A DNA stretch of 64,000 nt. It comes from an uncultured Alcaligenaceae bacterium. GTDB lineage: Bacteria > Pseudomonadota > Gammaproteobacteria > Burkholderiales > Burkholderiaceae_B. Position 1 is the stretch's first letter. The number at the start of each line of letters is the position of its first letter. Below, piece after piece: positions 43,297-52,607 of this stretch. The stretch covers positions 118,971 to 182,970 of the forward strand of contig CALFXX010000022.1 of assembly GCA_937952975.1 (NCBI GenBank), given 5' to 3'. Position numbers and translations under genes: made by a program. Below the pieces are notes generated by a model. The model had not been told where the DNA came from. It saw nothing but the letters and a program-made list of their open reading frames with translations, and made no database searches.

Positions 43297-44280
43297 CTAT
43301 TCGCGTTGGATATTGCTGGCCTTGATGACGGCCGCCCATTTAGCGATTTCACCATCGACAAATGCAGCGAGTGCTTCGGGTGTGCTGCCTTCGATTTCGA
43401 TTGCTTGTTGTACCAACTTGGCCTTGAGTTCTGGGTCAACTAAGACAGCGTTGATGTCGCGATTCAAACGCGTGATGATTGCTGGCGGTGTACCTGTTGG
43501 CGCAAAGAAGCCGTAGCTCGCAACGGACTCAAAACCGGGGTAGCCTGACTCTGCAACCGTGGGCAGATCAGGAAATAAGGCTGAGCGTTTTGCTGTGGTG
43601 ATGGCAAGCGCACGCACCTTACCGTCTTTCAGCATTGGCAAATAAGGTGGCAACGTATCGAGTGCCATCGTGACGCGTCCTGAGATCAGATCAGGCATTA
43701 ACAGCGATGTGCCCTTATAGGGGATATGCAGGATATCAACGCCCGCCGCCACTTTAAACATTTCGCAGGTTAAGTGAATCAAGCCGCCGGTCCCTGAGGA
43801 GCCACAGGTCAGTTTGCCTGGATCCTTTTTAGCCAGCGCAACGAGCTCAGCCAGATTTTTAACGGGTAATTCATTGCCGACAACCACGATATTGCTCAAC
43901 GTACCTGCCGTTGAGATCGCGGTCAAATCCTTCTTGAAGTGATAGCCGGGATCCTTGTAATAACTGACTGCGATCGAATGCGAACCGATTGATCCCATTA
44001 GGATGGTGTATCCATCGGGTGCCGCTTTGGCAACGTATGCTGCGCCAATATTGGCGCCGGCGCCGGGCTTGTTTTCGATGACGACTGACTGGCCAAGCTT
44101 GATCGCTAGTTTTTCTGTAATGGCGCGGGTCAAGATATCGGTGGCACCGCCGGCCGGAAAAGGCACAACGACCTTTAGAGGTTTGGAAGGATAGGTGTCT
44201 TGTGCTTGTGCTGGAGCAGACAGCCACGCGCCAAAGGTAATAATCGCCAGTAGGGCCTTTAAGTAACGATTTAAGTGCAT
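43297..44280 (-). CDS. Bug/TctC-family periplasmic binding protein
   Basis: A 327-residue solute receptor with signal peptide (MHLNRYLKALLAIITFGAWLSAPAQA-Q). Family marks are the YPSKPLKVVVPFPAGGATDILTR start with the ligand loop, IVIENKPGAG-type VVIENKPGAGANIGA, PDGYTILMGS and VPYKGTSLLMPDLISGRV. Bug proteins bind carboxylates or related acids in the periplasm; no TctA/TctB genes are present here, so it either feeds a transporter elsewhere or acts as a sensor. It is divergent from another Bug gene at 44509. Confidence 0.93.
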   Translation of the reverse strand: MHLNRYLKALLAIITFGAWLSAPAQAQDTYPSKPLKVVVPFPAGGATDILTRAITEKLAIKLGQSVVIENKPGAGANIGAAYVAKAAPDGYTILMGSIGSHSIAVSYYKDPGYHFKKDLTAISTAGTLSNIVVVGNELPVKNLAELVALAKKDPGKLTCGSSGTGGLIHLTCEMFKVAAGVDILHIPYKGTSLLMPDLISGRVTMALDTLPPYLPMLKDGKVRALAITTAKRSALFPDLPTVAESGYPGFESVASYGFFAPTGTPPAIITRLNRDINAVLVDPELKAKLVQQAIEIEGSTPEALAAFVDGEIAKWAAVIKASNIQRE

Positions 44281-44508
44281 ACGGTTTTATCCTGAAGTAT
44301 AAAAATTCAATGCGAGTGTCGAGCAAAAACGCTGCAAGCTTTAAGCGATCAGCCAGCTAAACAAAGAAAGCAAGAACCATGCCGACACCCTGAGACAAAA
44401 AGGATATAGTGTCAACACAAAATATCGAATTCACTCAGCTCGAGAGCTCAATGAGTTACAAAAAAATCCACTTGACCCTGAGCGTCAGGTGAATCATAGG
44501 GGACACAG

Positions 44509-45534
44509 ATGTTCAATGCAAAATTAGGGCGGGTTGCCTCGATGGTCAATCCAAAGCGTGTTGAGCCCAATACGACCCGCAGAACCCTTTTAGGCGCAGC
44601 AGGCGCTGCAATGATTGCGCAACCTGCCTTTGGCCAGACGAAGTTTCCAAGTCGCCCGATTCGTATTGTGGTGCCATGGCTGCCTAGTGCTGCCGCAGAT
44701 CTTGAATTACGCGCGCTGGCACAGGCTGCGTCGGGCTACTTTGGCGAAGCCGTGGTCATTGAAAATAAGGCTGGCGCCAGCGGCACGCTAGGTGCTCAGT
44801 TACTGGCGAGCGAAACAAAAAGCGACGGTTATCTTCTGACCCAGATGCATTCGACGATTTTTCGTGTGGCGGGGATGGTCGACAAACCGAGTTATGACGT
44901 GATGAACGATTACAGCTGGATTCTGCAGTTGGTCGGTTACTCGTATGGTGTGGTGGTGCGCGCCGATTCGCCCTGGCAGACTTTTGGTGATTTGCTGGCC
45001 TATGTGAAAGCGAACCCAGGCAAGTTAACCCTGGGGACTGCCGGTGTGGGCACCACGCAGCACATCACGATGGCGCAGGTGGCGATGCAGCAAGGCCTTG
45101 ATTGGTTGCATGTTCCCTTTCGGGGTGGTGGCGATGATGTGCAAGCCTTGTTGGGCGGTCAAATCATGGCTGTCGCATCGTCAACCCTTTGGGGTGAACT
45201 GGTGCAAGCAGGTAAGTTGCGCCTGTTGGTCACCTTTGGACAAGAGCGGATCAAACGATTTCCTGAAGCACCCACCTTAATCGAGTGTGGGATCAATATC
45301 GCACAAACGTCGCCCTACGGTTTGGTTGCGCCTAAAAATCTTGATCCTGCGATCAAGCAAATCCTGCACGATGGTTTCAAAAAGGCGCTTTACACCCAGT
45401 CGCATCTTGATGCCATTGCACGTCTTGACATGCCGGTGCAGTACCTCGATAGCGCCGAATATGAAGTCAAAGGCAAAGAGCTCTTTCAAAAAGAGATGGC
45501 TGCAGTGCGCCAACTTGGTATTCGCTTGAATTAA
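44509..45534 (+). CDS. Bug/TctC-family periplasmic binding protein
   Basis: A 341-residue receptor. Its N-terminus (TTRRTLLGAAGAAMIAQPAFGQ) carries a twin-arginine-like signal, unlike most Bugs in the window. Family blocks: FPSRPIRIVVPWLPSAAADLELR, VVIENKAGASGTLGAQ, HVPFRGGGDDVQALLGGQI. The usual PxPAGG ligand loop reads PWLPSAAAD, a divergent pocket. A GGGGAC site precedes the ATG. It is 28 bases upstream of the amidohydrolase gene, so the pair likely handles one compound. Confidence 0.92.
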   Translation: MFNAKLGRVASMVNPKRVEPNTTRRTLLGAAGAAMIAQPAFGQTKFPSRPIRIVVPWLPSAAADLELRALAQAASGYFGEAVVIENKAGASGTLGAQLLASETKSDGYLLTQMHSTIFRVAGMVDKPSYDVMNDYSWILQLVGYSYGVVVRADSPWQTFGDLLAYVKANPGKLTLGTAGVGTTQHITMAQVAMQQGLDWLHVPFRGGGDDVQALLGGQIMAVASSTLWGELVQAGKLRLLVTFGQERIKRFPEAPTLIECGINIAQTSPYGLVAPKNLDPAIKQILHDGFKKALYTQSHLDAIARLDMPVQYLDSAEYEVKGKELFQKEMAAVRQLGIRLN

Positions 45535-45562
45535 CCAATTAACTTTTAAGATCAACCTTGAT

Positions 45563-46609
45563 ATGACACATCCAAAATCAGAAAGCCATTTTCCAGCAGC
45601 ACATATCCCTGTGCGTACTGACTGGATTGAGCAGTCCAACGAAGAGATTCTCGAGCCAGCGTTGCCGATTGTCGACCCCCATCATCATTTGTGGGATCGC
45701 CCGGGGCAACGCTATTTGTTTGAAGATTTTCTCGCGGATGTGCAAAGTGGTCACAACATCGAAGCGACGGTTTTTATTCAGTGCCGCTCGATGTATCGCT
45801 CGAGTGGTCCTGTTGAGCTGCGTCCGGTCGGTGAGGTTGAGTACGTGAACGGTGTTGCTGCGCAAAGTGCCAGTGGTTTATACGGGCCCACCGAGATCTG
45901 CGCAGGGATCGTCGGCTTTGCCGATTTGATGCTGGGCGCGCGCGTGCGTTCAGTCCTTGAGGCTGAGTTAGCCGTCGCGCCAGAGCGTTTTCGCGGTATT
46001 CGTGTGATGACTGCAGCCAGCCCTCACCAAGAGATTGCACCAGGCTTTGGTAAGGTGCCTGAGGGCATCATGATGAATCCAGTCTTTCGTGAAGGGTTTG
46101 CCCAGCTTGCGCCACTGGGGTTGTCATACGACATGTGGGCATTTCATCCGCAGATGGCTGAAGTCGTGGACCTTGCGCGGCGCTTTCCAGAGACCTCGAT
46201 CATTGTGAATCATGCCGGTGGGCCGCTTGCCATCGGTCCCTACAAGGGCAAACGCGACGAGGTTTTTAAAGACTGGTCAAAGAGCATGCAAGAACTGGCA
46301 ACTTGCCCAAACGTCACCATGAAAATCGGTGGTTTGGGCATGCACATTGGTGGGCTTGATTTTCACACTCGTCCGATGCCACCAAGTTCAAAAGACTTGG
46401 CCCAGGCTTGGCAACCTTTTGTTCAAGGTTGCATTGAGGCGTTTGGGCCCGCGCGCTGCATGCTTGAAAGCAATTTTTGTGTGGACAAGGGCACGGCCAG
46501 CTACGTTAATTTATGGAATGCGTTTAAGCGCTTAACCCAAGATTTTTCAGCAACCGAAAAAGCGCAGTTATACAGCGAGACCGCTAAGCACGCCTATCGC
46601 TTGAAATAG
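45563..46609 (+). CDS. Amidohydrolase-family hydrolase
   Basis: A 348-residue TIM-barrel metal hydrolase. The metal site is IVDPHHHLWDRPG near residue 35, a central IIVNHAGGP segment has the next His, and the C-terminal MLESNFCVDKGTASYVNLWN follows, where the common Asp of the family (GTD/GSD) appears to be replaced by Asn, so the catalysis may differ. Relatives hydrolyse lactones or decarboxylate aromatic acids. It follows the Bug gene at 44509 and probably forms a two-gene unit with it. Confidence 0.88.
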   Translation: MTHPKSESHFPAAHIPVRTDWIEQSNEEILEPALPIVDPHHHLWDRPGQRYLFEDFLADVQSGHNIEATVFIQCRSMYRSSGPVELRPVGEVEYVNGVAAQSASGLYGPTEICAGIVGFADLMLGARVRSVLEAELAVAPERFRGIRVMTAASPHQEIAPGFGKVPEGIMMNPVFREGFAQLAPLGLSYDMWAFHPQMAEVVDLARRFPETSIIVNHAGGPLAIGPYKGKRDEVFKDWSKSMQELATCPNVTMKIGGLGMHIGGLDFHTRPMPPSSKDLAQAWQPFVQGCIEAFGPARCMLESNFCVDKGTASYVNLWNAFKRLTQDFSATEKAQLYSETAKHAYRLK

Positions 46610-46619
46610 TAAAGGCATG

Positions 46620-46658
46620 GCGCACGGGTATGACATTTAGGTGTACACCCGTCTGCGC
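46620..46658. terminator. Inverted repeat between convergent genes
   Basis: GCGCACGGGT at 46620-46629 pairs with ACCCGTCTGCGC at 46647-46658 with two bulged bases and a 17-base loop, between the amidohydrolase and the convergent Bug gene. No T-run. Confidence 0.35.
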
Positions 46659-46677
46659 GAACTCGGTCAAACCTTAT

Positions 46678-47712
46678 TCAGTCAAACTTGATATTGGCAG
46701 CTTTTAAAACGACTGCCCATTTTTTTATTTCACTGGTTGTTAAATTGCCTAAATCTTCTGGCGTACCTGGCGCGGGTGAAGCGCCTTGCTGGGCAAATTT
46801 TTCTTGTAGGTCAGGCATGGCCAAGGCTTGGTTCGTGGCAGCGTTAATCGCCTGAATGACCGCTGAGGGTGTGCCGGTCGGTGTAAATAATGCAAAGTAA
46901 GAGGTCACGCTAAAGCCTGGAATGCCGGCCTCAGCGATGGTAGGCACATCGGGTAAAGCGGCGACTCGTACGGGCCCAGTGACGCCTAAGGCTCGTACAT
47001 TGTTGGCTTTAATTTGAGCCATTGCAGTGGGCAGATTATCGAACATCATTTCAATGTGCCCACCCATCAAGTCAGCCATTGCAGGGGTGCTGCCCTTGTA
47101 GGGCACGTGCACCATGTTGACCTGCGCCATGAAGTTGAATAATTCGCCTGCCATGTGCAACGACGAACCTGCGCCCGCTGAGGCAAAGGATAGTTTCCCT
47201 GGTTCTTTCTTAGCCAAAGCAATCAGTTCTTGAATATTTTGTGCGGGCAATTTTTTGGTAACGATCAATACATTTGGCGCATGAGTCACTAAAGCGACCG
47301 GTGCAAAGTCGCGTAAAAAATCAAATGGCAATTTACGTTCGGCCGCCTGGTTAACTGGGTTGTTGAGCGAGCCAAGATAAAGCGTTAAGCCATCTGGCGT
47401 CGAACGAGCAACTTCCGCAGCTGCGATATTGCCGTTGGCGCCAGGCTTGTTTTCAACGATGACATTGGCTTGCAGGAGTGGTCCGATTTTTTCGGCGATG
47501 CTTCGCCCAATGCTGTCCGAGGTGCCACCCGCCGGAAATCCAATTAATAAACGAATCGTTTTACCAGAGAGGATGTTTGTTGCGTTGACGGCATGAGTGG
47601 TTTGCGCAGCAGCTATCATATTATTTGTACACAAGCCTAAGCACAGCAGGCTTGTCGCCAAGCCCCGCTTTGTAAAAAAATTCATCGAAGCAAAACATTT
47701 CAGTAAAAACAT
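46678..47712 (-). CDS. Bug/TctC-family periplasmic binding protein
   Basis: A 344-residue receptor. The ATG at 47712 is chosen because GGAG stands eight bases upstream on the minus strand; a longer frame to 47772 adds a charged leader that would spoil the signal peptide. The signal is unusually long (FFTKRGLATSLLCLGLCTNNMIAAAQ). Family marks are IRLLIGFPAGGTSDSIGRS, VIVENKPGANGNIAAAEVA, PDGLTLYLGS and HVPYKGSTPAMADLMGGHI. It lies 63 bases downstream of the acyltransferase-3 gene on the same strand. Confidence 0.92.
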   Translation of the reverse strand: MFLLKCFASMNFFTKRGLATSLLCLGLCTNNMIAAAQTTHAVNATNILSGKTIRLLIGFPAGGTSDSIGRSIAEKIGPLLQANVIVENKPGANGNIAAAEVARSTPDGLTLYLGSLNNPVNQAAERKLPFDFLRDFAPVALVTHAPNVLIVTKKLPAQNIQELIALAKKEPGKLSFASAGAGSSLHMAGELFNFMAQVNMVHVPYKGSTPAMADLMGGHIEMMFDNLPTAMAQIKANNVRALGVTGPVRVAALPDVPTIAEAGIPGFSVTSYFALFTPTGTPSAVIQAINAATNQALAMPDLQEKFAQQGASPAPGTPEDLGNLTTSEIKKWAVVLKAANIKFD

Positions 47713-47775
47713 TTTTAAGTCTCCGGGTTTTATTTTTTTGCGTACCGATCGCTCGCGCCTGAGCGAATTCATATT

Positions 47776-48912
47776 TTAGTGCGCCGATACCTTGTGCCCG
47801 AGTTTAATCATGGGTTTTTCGACCCCATAATAAATCAAGGTCGAGAGTGCGATCGACCCAAGTACAGAAAGCAGCAGATACACTAAGAGCGGTGCACCGG
47901 CAACCCACGGCAAGTGATCGTCACGCAGCAGTGCAAAGAGCGTATAAAACACAAGGGGATGAAACAAGTACATTGAATAGCTGATTTCGCCCAACCAAGT
48001 GGTCAAACGACTGTTGATCTGTATTTTGGTCGATAACAAGATGAACAAGCCGAGCCCAACAGACACCGGCGGCATAAATATCGCTAATTTTGATGCTAAG
48101 GCGCTAGGCAAGTGTGTGTAAAAGATCCAGTTGAGTATAGGCAAGGCACATACACCTAGCGGAAACAAAATAAAGACAACCAGAACTGCTCGAGAAAAGG
48201 GTTGAGCGCCCCGAGCTTGATCGCGATCATGCCAGAAGCGAAACAGTGCCCCCCAAAACATAATCGAAATAAACAGCGCGTACTCAGTGAGGTAGTTCAG
48301 AAATGGACCTGCGCTCGCCGGATTGAGCCAATTTGGGTTCAACACATGCACGTATCGCGGCAGCACAGCAAAAATGATTGGGCCTGCGAAGATGCCCACC
48401 ACTAATCCACGTGGTTGCTGCAGTACCCCGAGCGTAAACAGAAGAGCACAGGCAATATAAAAAATTAATTCAAGGCGCAGAGTCCAGTAAAGACCTAATA
48501 GGTCTAGTGCGTTGAGTATGCTCTGAATCATCGTCAAATTCAGCAACACCGTCTGCAGCGAAAAGGGCGTCATTAAAAACATCCCAAGTAGGGCTGCGCC
48601 CAAGACTGAAATCCAATAGGCCGGATAAAGCCTGAAGACTCTGCGAATTAAAAAGACGCGTAGTGCGTCTGGTTTAGTTTGATTGCTCACAGCTCGCAAA
48701 CTTGAAGGAATCACGAAGCCGCTGATGGCAAAAAACAGTATCACCCCAACGCGTCCGGTATCGATCGCCGCTGAAAACGCGTAGAGTAGCTCGCCCGCGG
48801 GTGGTGTAGGCAATTGCTTGAAGGCGTCGGTGGCGTGGAGCCAGATGACTAGTAAGGCTGCAAGCCCGCGTTGCGCGTCGATGTAGCCAAAGCGTTGGGG
48901 CACCGTCGACAC
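47776..48912 (-). CDS. Acyltransferase-3 family membrane protein (OafA/YrhL-like)
   Basis: A 378-residue inner-membrane O-acyltransferase with about ten helices. The N-terminal FGYIDAQRGLAALLVIWLHATD contains the conserved Arg and catalytic His, followed by FFAISGFVIPSSLR and the FLIRRVFRLYPAYWISV segment with Arg-Arg, all diagnostic. Members acetylate O-antigen, peptidoglycan, Nod factors or exopolysaccharides. It starts with GTG five bases after the stop of the Bug gene at 48918, and is translationally coupled to it. The acceptor is unknown; no polysaccharide genes are nearby. Confidence 0.92.
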   Translation of the reverse strand: MSTVPQRFGYIDAQRGLAALLVIWLHATDAFKQLPTPPAGELLYAFSAAIDTGRVGVILFFAISGFVIPSSLRAVSNQTKPDALRVFLIRRVFRLYPAYWISVLGAALLGMFLMTPFSLQTVLLNLTMIQSILNALDLLGLYWTLRLELIFYIACALLFTLGVLQQPRGLVVGIFAGPIIFAVLPRYVHVLNPNWLNPASAGPFLNYLTEYALFISIMFWGALFRFWHDRDQARGAQPFSRAVLVVFILFPLGVCALPILNWIFYTHLPSALASKLAIFMPPVSVGLGLFILLSTKIQINSRLTTWLGEISYSMYLFHPLVFYTLFALLRDDHLPWVAGAPLLVYLLLSVLGSIALSTLIYYGVEKPMIKLGHKVSAH

Positions 48913-48917
48913 TAACC

Positions 48918-49946
48918 TTAATCCGCCCGAATATTGTTATCTTTTATGAGCTTGCCATAGAGGGCATATTGCTTTTGCGTTGCCTGAGCAAATTCTTCAG
49001 CACTTGTACCGCGTACGGTCACACCCAAGGCCACTAAGCGCTCGCGCGTTTGCGGGTCAGCGAGTGCCAGTTGCATTTCGGTGTTGAGCTTATTGATAAT
49101 GGGCTTGGGCGTACCCGCCGGCGCAATCATGGCGAACCAAGAGTTAAAGAAAAAATCGCTGATGCCTGCTTGCACAACGGTTGGCACGTCTGGATACTGT
49201 GTAAGGCGTTCGGGTGTAGAGACTGCAAGTAATCGCAATTTGCCACCTTGGATCAGCGAGGTGACTGTCCCGAGGCCCTGATAAGTGATTTCAACTTGCC
49301 CCGCAGCGGCGGCGATGGCCGCCGGCGTGGCGCCCTTGTAAGGCACGTGCACAAGATCGATGCCAGTGCGTTGCGCAAACAATGCCATTGCGATGTGTTG
49401 AGGGCTGCCACTGCCGCCCGAACCATAGTTGATTTTTCCGGGGTTTGCTTTAGCGGCGGTAATAAAATCGTTCAGAGTTTTATAAGGGGATTGGTCTGCC
49501 ACCACGATGCCCCACTCAATCGTTGCCACAAGCGAAATCGGCTCAAAGTCTTTGAGCGCGTTCCAGGGGATGTTCGAATAAATGTGCGGCAGCATCGTCA
49601 AGATACTGTCGTTGACACCACCGATTGTGTAGCCATCGGGTGCGGCTTTAGCAATGCGATCTGCCCCAATTAGGCCGGATGATCCAGCTTGATTTTCAAT
49701 CACGATGGGTTGCCCCATGTTTTGCGACATCTTGGCAGTTAACAGGCGTGCCGCGCCATCTACGGCGCTGCCAGCCGCTAGGGGCACGATCATACGGATG
49801 GGTTTAGTGGGATAGCTGTCTTGCGCTTGTGCTTGTGCTAAACCAAAAGAGGCGAGTATGAGCAGAGCCAGCATCACGTCCTTTAACCAATTGGCTGAGG
49901 CGCTGTTGCCTTGTGAACAGAGGGCTGAGGCGAGGATCCGAGGCAT
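48918..49946 (-). CDS. Bug/TctC-family periplasmic binding protein
   Basis: A 342-residue receptor with a long N-terminus and a signal core (DVMLALLILASFGLAQAQA-Q). Family blocks are YPTKPIRMIVPLAAGSAVDGAAR, IVIENQAGSSGLIGADRIA, PDGYTIGGVNDSILTMLP and HVPYKGATPAAIAAAAGQV. The NDSILTMLPHIY sequence is shared with the Bug at 52608, marking a closely related pair. It lies 14 bases downstream of a malate/lactate dehydrogenase-like gene, which suggests the ligand is a hydroxy acid. Confidence 0.92.
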   Translation of the reverse strand: MPRILASALCSQGNSASANWLKDVMLALLILASFGLAQAQAQDSYPTKPIRMIVPLAAGSAVDGAARLLTAKMSQNMGQPIVIENQAGSSGLIGADRIAKAAPDGYTIGGVNDSILTMLPHIYSNIPWNALKDFEPISLVATIEWGIVVADQSPYKTLNDFITAAKANPGKINYGSGGSGSPQHIAMALFAQRTGIDLVHVPYKGATPAAIAAAAGQVEITYQGLGTVTSLIQGGKLRLLAVSTPERLTQYPDVPTVVQAGISDFFFNSWFAMIAPAGTPKPIINKLNTEMQLALADPQTRERLVALGVTVRGTSAEEFAQATQKQYALYGKLIKDNNIRAD

Positions 49947-49960
49947 GAGATTTCCAAAAA

Positions 49961-51028
49961 TTAAACGGTGAGTGCTGCGATACCAAGCTCAGTGGCGAGG
50001 GCATTCAAATCCGTCACCAAAACTGGGGCAAGGGGAATGCCTTGCTTTGCGTAGGCTAGGCGTTTTGCATGACTTTGCTCGCCAGGTAGCCACACCCGTT
50101 CAACGCCTGGCAGGCGTTCACTGGCGCGCAGATCTTTGACCAGTTGATCGACGGCACCTTTAAAGAAACCGGGTTCGCCAAAGGCTTTTAAATCAATGAC
50201 CAAAATCGCCTGTCCAGTGTTGGTGGGCGTCACGTGATCCTTATTAAAGTCGACCACCTCTTTGCCCATTGAGGCGCCTTGCAGCGTACCGGCCAGTAAG
50301 CCAACGATCAAGGCGAGGCCATAGCCCTTGTGTCCGCCAATCGGCAATAAAAAGCCATCGTCTGCACGATTAGGATCTGTGAGGGGGCGACCCTGGCGAT
50401 CGATCATCCAGCCTTCTGGCATGGTTTCGCCACGCTTAGCTTTGGCTTTGACTTTGCCGTAAGCCGCTACGGTTGTTGCCATATCCAGCACAACCGCGGG
50501 TTCACTTCCTGCGGGGATACCCGCTGCGATTGGGTTTGTCGACAGAAGCATATCCATACCGCCCCAAGGCGGTAGGTGGTTGGCATTTCCCACAGCAAAA
50601 TATAAACCAATCATGTCATGCTCGATTGGCATGCGCGCATAGAGCGAGGCCGGGCCGGCGTGATTACTATTGCGCGTGCCAACCCAGGCGACGCCAGCAT
50701 CGGCAGCTTTTTTGATTGCTAACTCAACCGCGTGCGACACGACTAGATGCCCCATACCGTTATCACCGTCTACCACTGCCATCGCGGCCTTGTCTTGTAC
50801 GACTTTAATTTGCGGATTGATATTGATCCCACCTGCCCGGATACGCTTGACATATTGCGGCAAACGAATCACGCCGTGACCGTCAGAGCCCTGCAGATCG
50901 GCCTGCGCCATCAGTGAGGCGACTTTGTTTGCATGTTCGCTTGATAACCCGTTGGCTTGCAGCGCACGTGCGATAAAGTCTTGGAGTGCATCGAACTGAA
51001 CGATGATTGAGGTGTTGGCTTCAGACAT
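49961..51028 (-). CDS. Malate/L-lactate dehydrogenase family (Ldh2/MDH2) oxidoreductase
   Basis: A 355-residue NAD(P)-dependent enzyme of the family distinct from classical LDH/MDH. Blocks include SDGHGVIRLPQYVKRI near residue 53, VDGDNGMGHLV, GTRNSNHAGPASLYARM with the catalytic His, NPIAAGIPAG and GGHKGYGLALIVGLLAG. Substrates in the family are malate, L-lactate, ureidoglycolate, sulfolactate or 2,3-diketogulonate. It is the upstream partner of the Bug gene at 48918 on the same strand. Confidence 0.92.
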   Translation of the reverse strand: MSEANTSIIVQFDALQDFIARALQANGLSSEHANKVASLMAQADLQGSDGHGVIRLPQYVKRIRAGGININPQIKVVQDKAAMAVVDGDNGMGHLVVSHAVELAIKKAADAGVAWVGTRNSNHAGPASLYARMPIEHDMIGLYFAVGNANHLPPWGGMDMLLSTNPIAAGIPAGSEPAVVLDMATTVAAYGKVKAKAKRGETMPEGWMIDRQGRPLTDPNRADDGFLLPIGGHKGYGLALIVGLLAGTLQGASMGKEVVDFNKDHVTPTNTGQAILVIDLKAFGEPGFFKGAVDQLVKDLRASERLPGVERVWLPGEQSHAKRLAYAKQGIPLAPVLVTDLNALATELGIAALTV

Positions 51029-51137
51029 GTTGATTTGTGAAAAGATGAGTGAAAGACGCTTACAGTAAAAAAGACTCGAAGAGCCATCGTAACCCTGTTA
51101 CAAAATGCTCTCGAACTTTTTAGTTGACTGTCGCTCG

Positions 51138-51623
51138 TTAGTTTTTGCCGGTATCGGTCCAGGCTGGTACGCGCCCAAGCTGTTCGGCTTCGTGCCAAGC
51201 AAAATTGAGTTCTACCTTAATCCCATTGATGGGTTCACGCATAAATAGTTGATATAAATTTGAATTGTGTGCTTTGCGTTCACTGAACTCGATGCCGTTT
51301 TTAGACAGACGCTCGATAAACTCAGCCAGGCCATCGCAGTTCAGGCACAAGTGGTCAATGCGCCCCGAACCCAGCGCGCCTGCTGCTGAGTAGTCGATGT
51401 CTTTTTGATCTGTGGGGGTTTGCAGGTAAGTATCCTGGTGCGCTGAATGCCTTGCCTTACCGATATGCAAGACGTCTTGCTCGCCGATATAGAGCCAGTA
51501 CACCGGAAACCCAAACTCAGGATGAAACCCATCGGTGAAACCCAAGTTTTTACAAAACCAATCGCGCGTACCTTCGGGGTCATGCGTCAGAATTAGTACA
51601 TGCTCTAAAAATCGTAAACCCAT
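51138..51623 (-). CDS. VOC-superfamily (glyoxalase-like) protein
   Basis: A 161-residue vicinal-oxygen-chelate fold protein. The N-terminal FLEHVLILTHDPEGTRDWFCKNLGF with its metal His, SGRIDHLCLNCDGLAEFIERL in the centre and GIKVELNF near the C-terminus give the His/Glu metal set of glyoxalase or ring-cleavage dioxygenase relatives. Substrate unknown. It lies between the dehydrogenase gene and the TRAP-like gene, on the same strand, within a run of catabolic genes. Confidence 0.87.
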   Translation of the reverse strand: MGLRFLEHVLILTHDPEGTRDWFCKNLGFTDGFHPEFGFPVYWLYIGEQDVLHIGKARHSAHQDTYLQTPTDQKDIDYSAAGALGSGRIDHLCLNCDGLAEFIERLSKNGIEFSERKAHNSNLYQLFMREPINGIKVELNFAWHEAEQLGRVPAWTDTGKN

Positions 51624-51670
51624 TTTATGCCTTGACTAAAAATAACTGCTGTTAAGGTCACTGACACCGC

Positions 51671-52606
51671 TTAGCATTCAAGCGCGTCAAGGTAGTGTTG
51701 CACAATTGGCTTTGATAAGTTTTGACGCTCTCGCTCGACAATATATACCGTTGCACGTTGCATCTGTGTCAGGTCTAGCTGCGAACGTGCAACAATCTGC
51801 GTGCCGTGCTTCGTGAACACTGCTTGTAACGCTGTATCTTGTTGGGCAGCCAACGCGCGTTGTTGTGCAGTGGCTTGGTCGGCGGCCTCTAGCAGCACAT
51901 GTTGCTGGGCCTCTGACAACGAGTCAAACCAGTTTCGGTTGCAGAGCAGCAAGAGCACCCCAAAGAAATGACCGGTCATGCTGAGATACGGATGGTGCTC
52001 ATAAATCTTGAAGTTGCCGTAATTAGTGAGCGGGTTTTCTTGTGCCTGCACTTCCCCCGAGCGAATCACGCGCATCAAATCGCTGACATCGGTCGTGACA
52101 GACTGAAAACCTAAGGCGTTTAAGGATTCTCGATAAATCGCACTGTCCAGCGTGCGGATTGTCAGGCCTTGGCAATCTGCGGGCTGGTGTATTGGACGAA
52201 AGGTATTTGAGATATGTCTAAAGCCATTGTCCCAAAAGCCCAAGACCCGATAATTTGAGTGCTGTTCGATCGTACGGCTTAATAGTTTGCCCGCGGTGCT
52301 ATCAAGCGACGCTAAGGCTAAGGAGCGTTCTGTCACGGTAAACGGTAGGTCTAGCACCGCTAAATCCGGAGCGAGCGCGGTTAAATAACCAGACGCTGCA
52401 TAACAAAGTTGTCGCTCGCCGAGGTTCACGCTTTGAAACAGGTGCGCTGCAGATTCGCCTTGGGCTGTCACATCAATGGTGGTTGAGATCTGCCCAAATA
52501 AGTGGCTTGCTTCAAGTGACTGAGCAATTGATAAGAGAGAAACGCTTAAAATTGAGCCGGCTCCCTGATAGCCTGCTAATTCAACCATCGCATTTTTGGA
52601 TAACAC
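51671..52606 (-). CDS. TRAP-type (DctP) binding protein without recognisable signal peptide
   Basis: About 311 residues. The body is DctP-like: VLDLPFTVTERSLALASLDSTAGKLLSR, GFWDNGFRHISNTFRPI, GLTIRTLDSAIYRESLNALGF with the conserved Arg, and VQAQENPLTNYGNF. The N-terminus is odd: it enters the fold late, near LSIAQSLEASHLFGQ, and lacks a lysine-led hydrophobic export signal. I chose GTG at 52606 because AAGG lies at good spacing and the upstream Bug gene stops two bases away; ATG at 52588 and 52657 are alternatives. No DctQM genes accompany it. It may be an N-terminally decayed gene or a cytoplasmic relative. Confidence 0.7.
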   Translation of the reverse strand: MLSKNAMVELAGYQGAGSILSVSLLSIAQSLEASHLFGQISTTIDVTAQGESAAHLFQSVNLGERQLCYAASGYLTALAPDLAVLDLPFTVTERSLALASLDSTAGKLLSRTIEQHSNYRVLGFWDNGFRHISNTFRPIHQPADCQGLTIRTLDSAIYRESLNALGFQSVTTDVSDLMRVIRSGEVQAQENPLTNYGNFKIYEHHPYLSMTGHFFGVLLLLCNRNWFDSLSEAQQHVLLEAADQATAQQRALAAQQDTALQAVFTKHGTQIVARSQLDLTQMQRATVYIVERERQNLSKPIVQHYLDALEC

Positions 52607-52607
52607 G

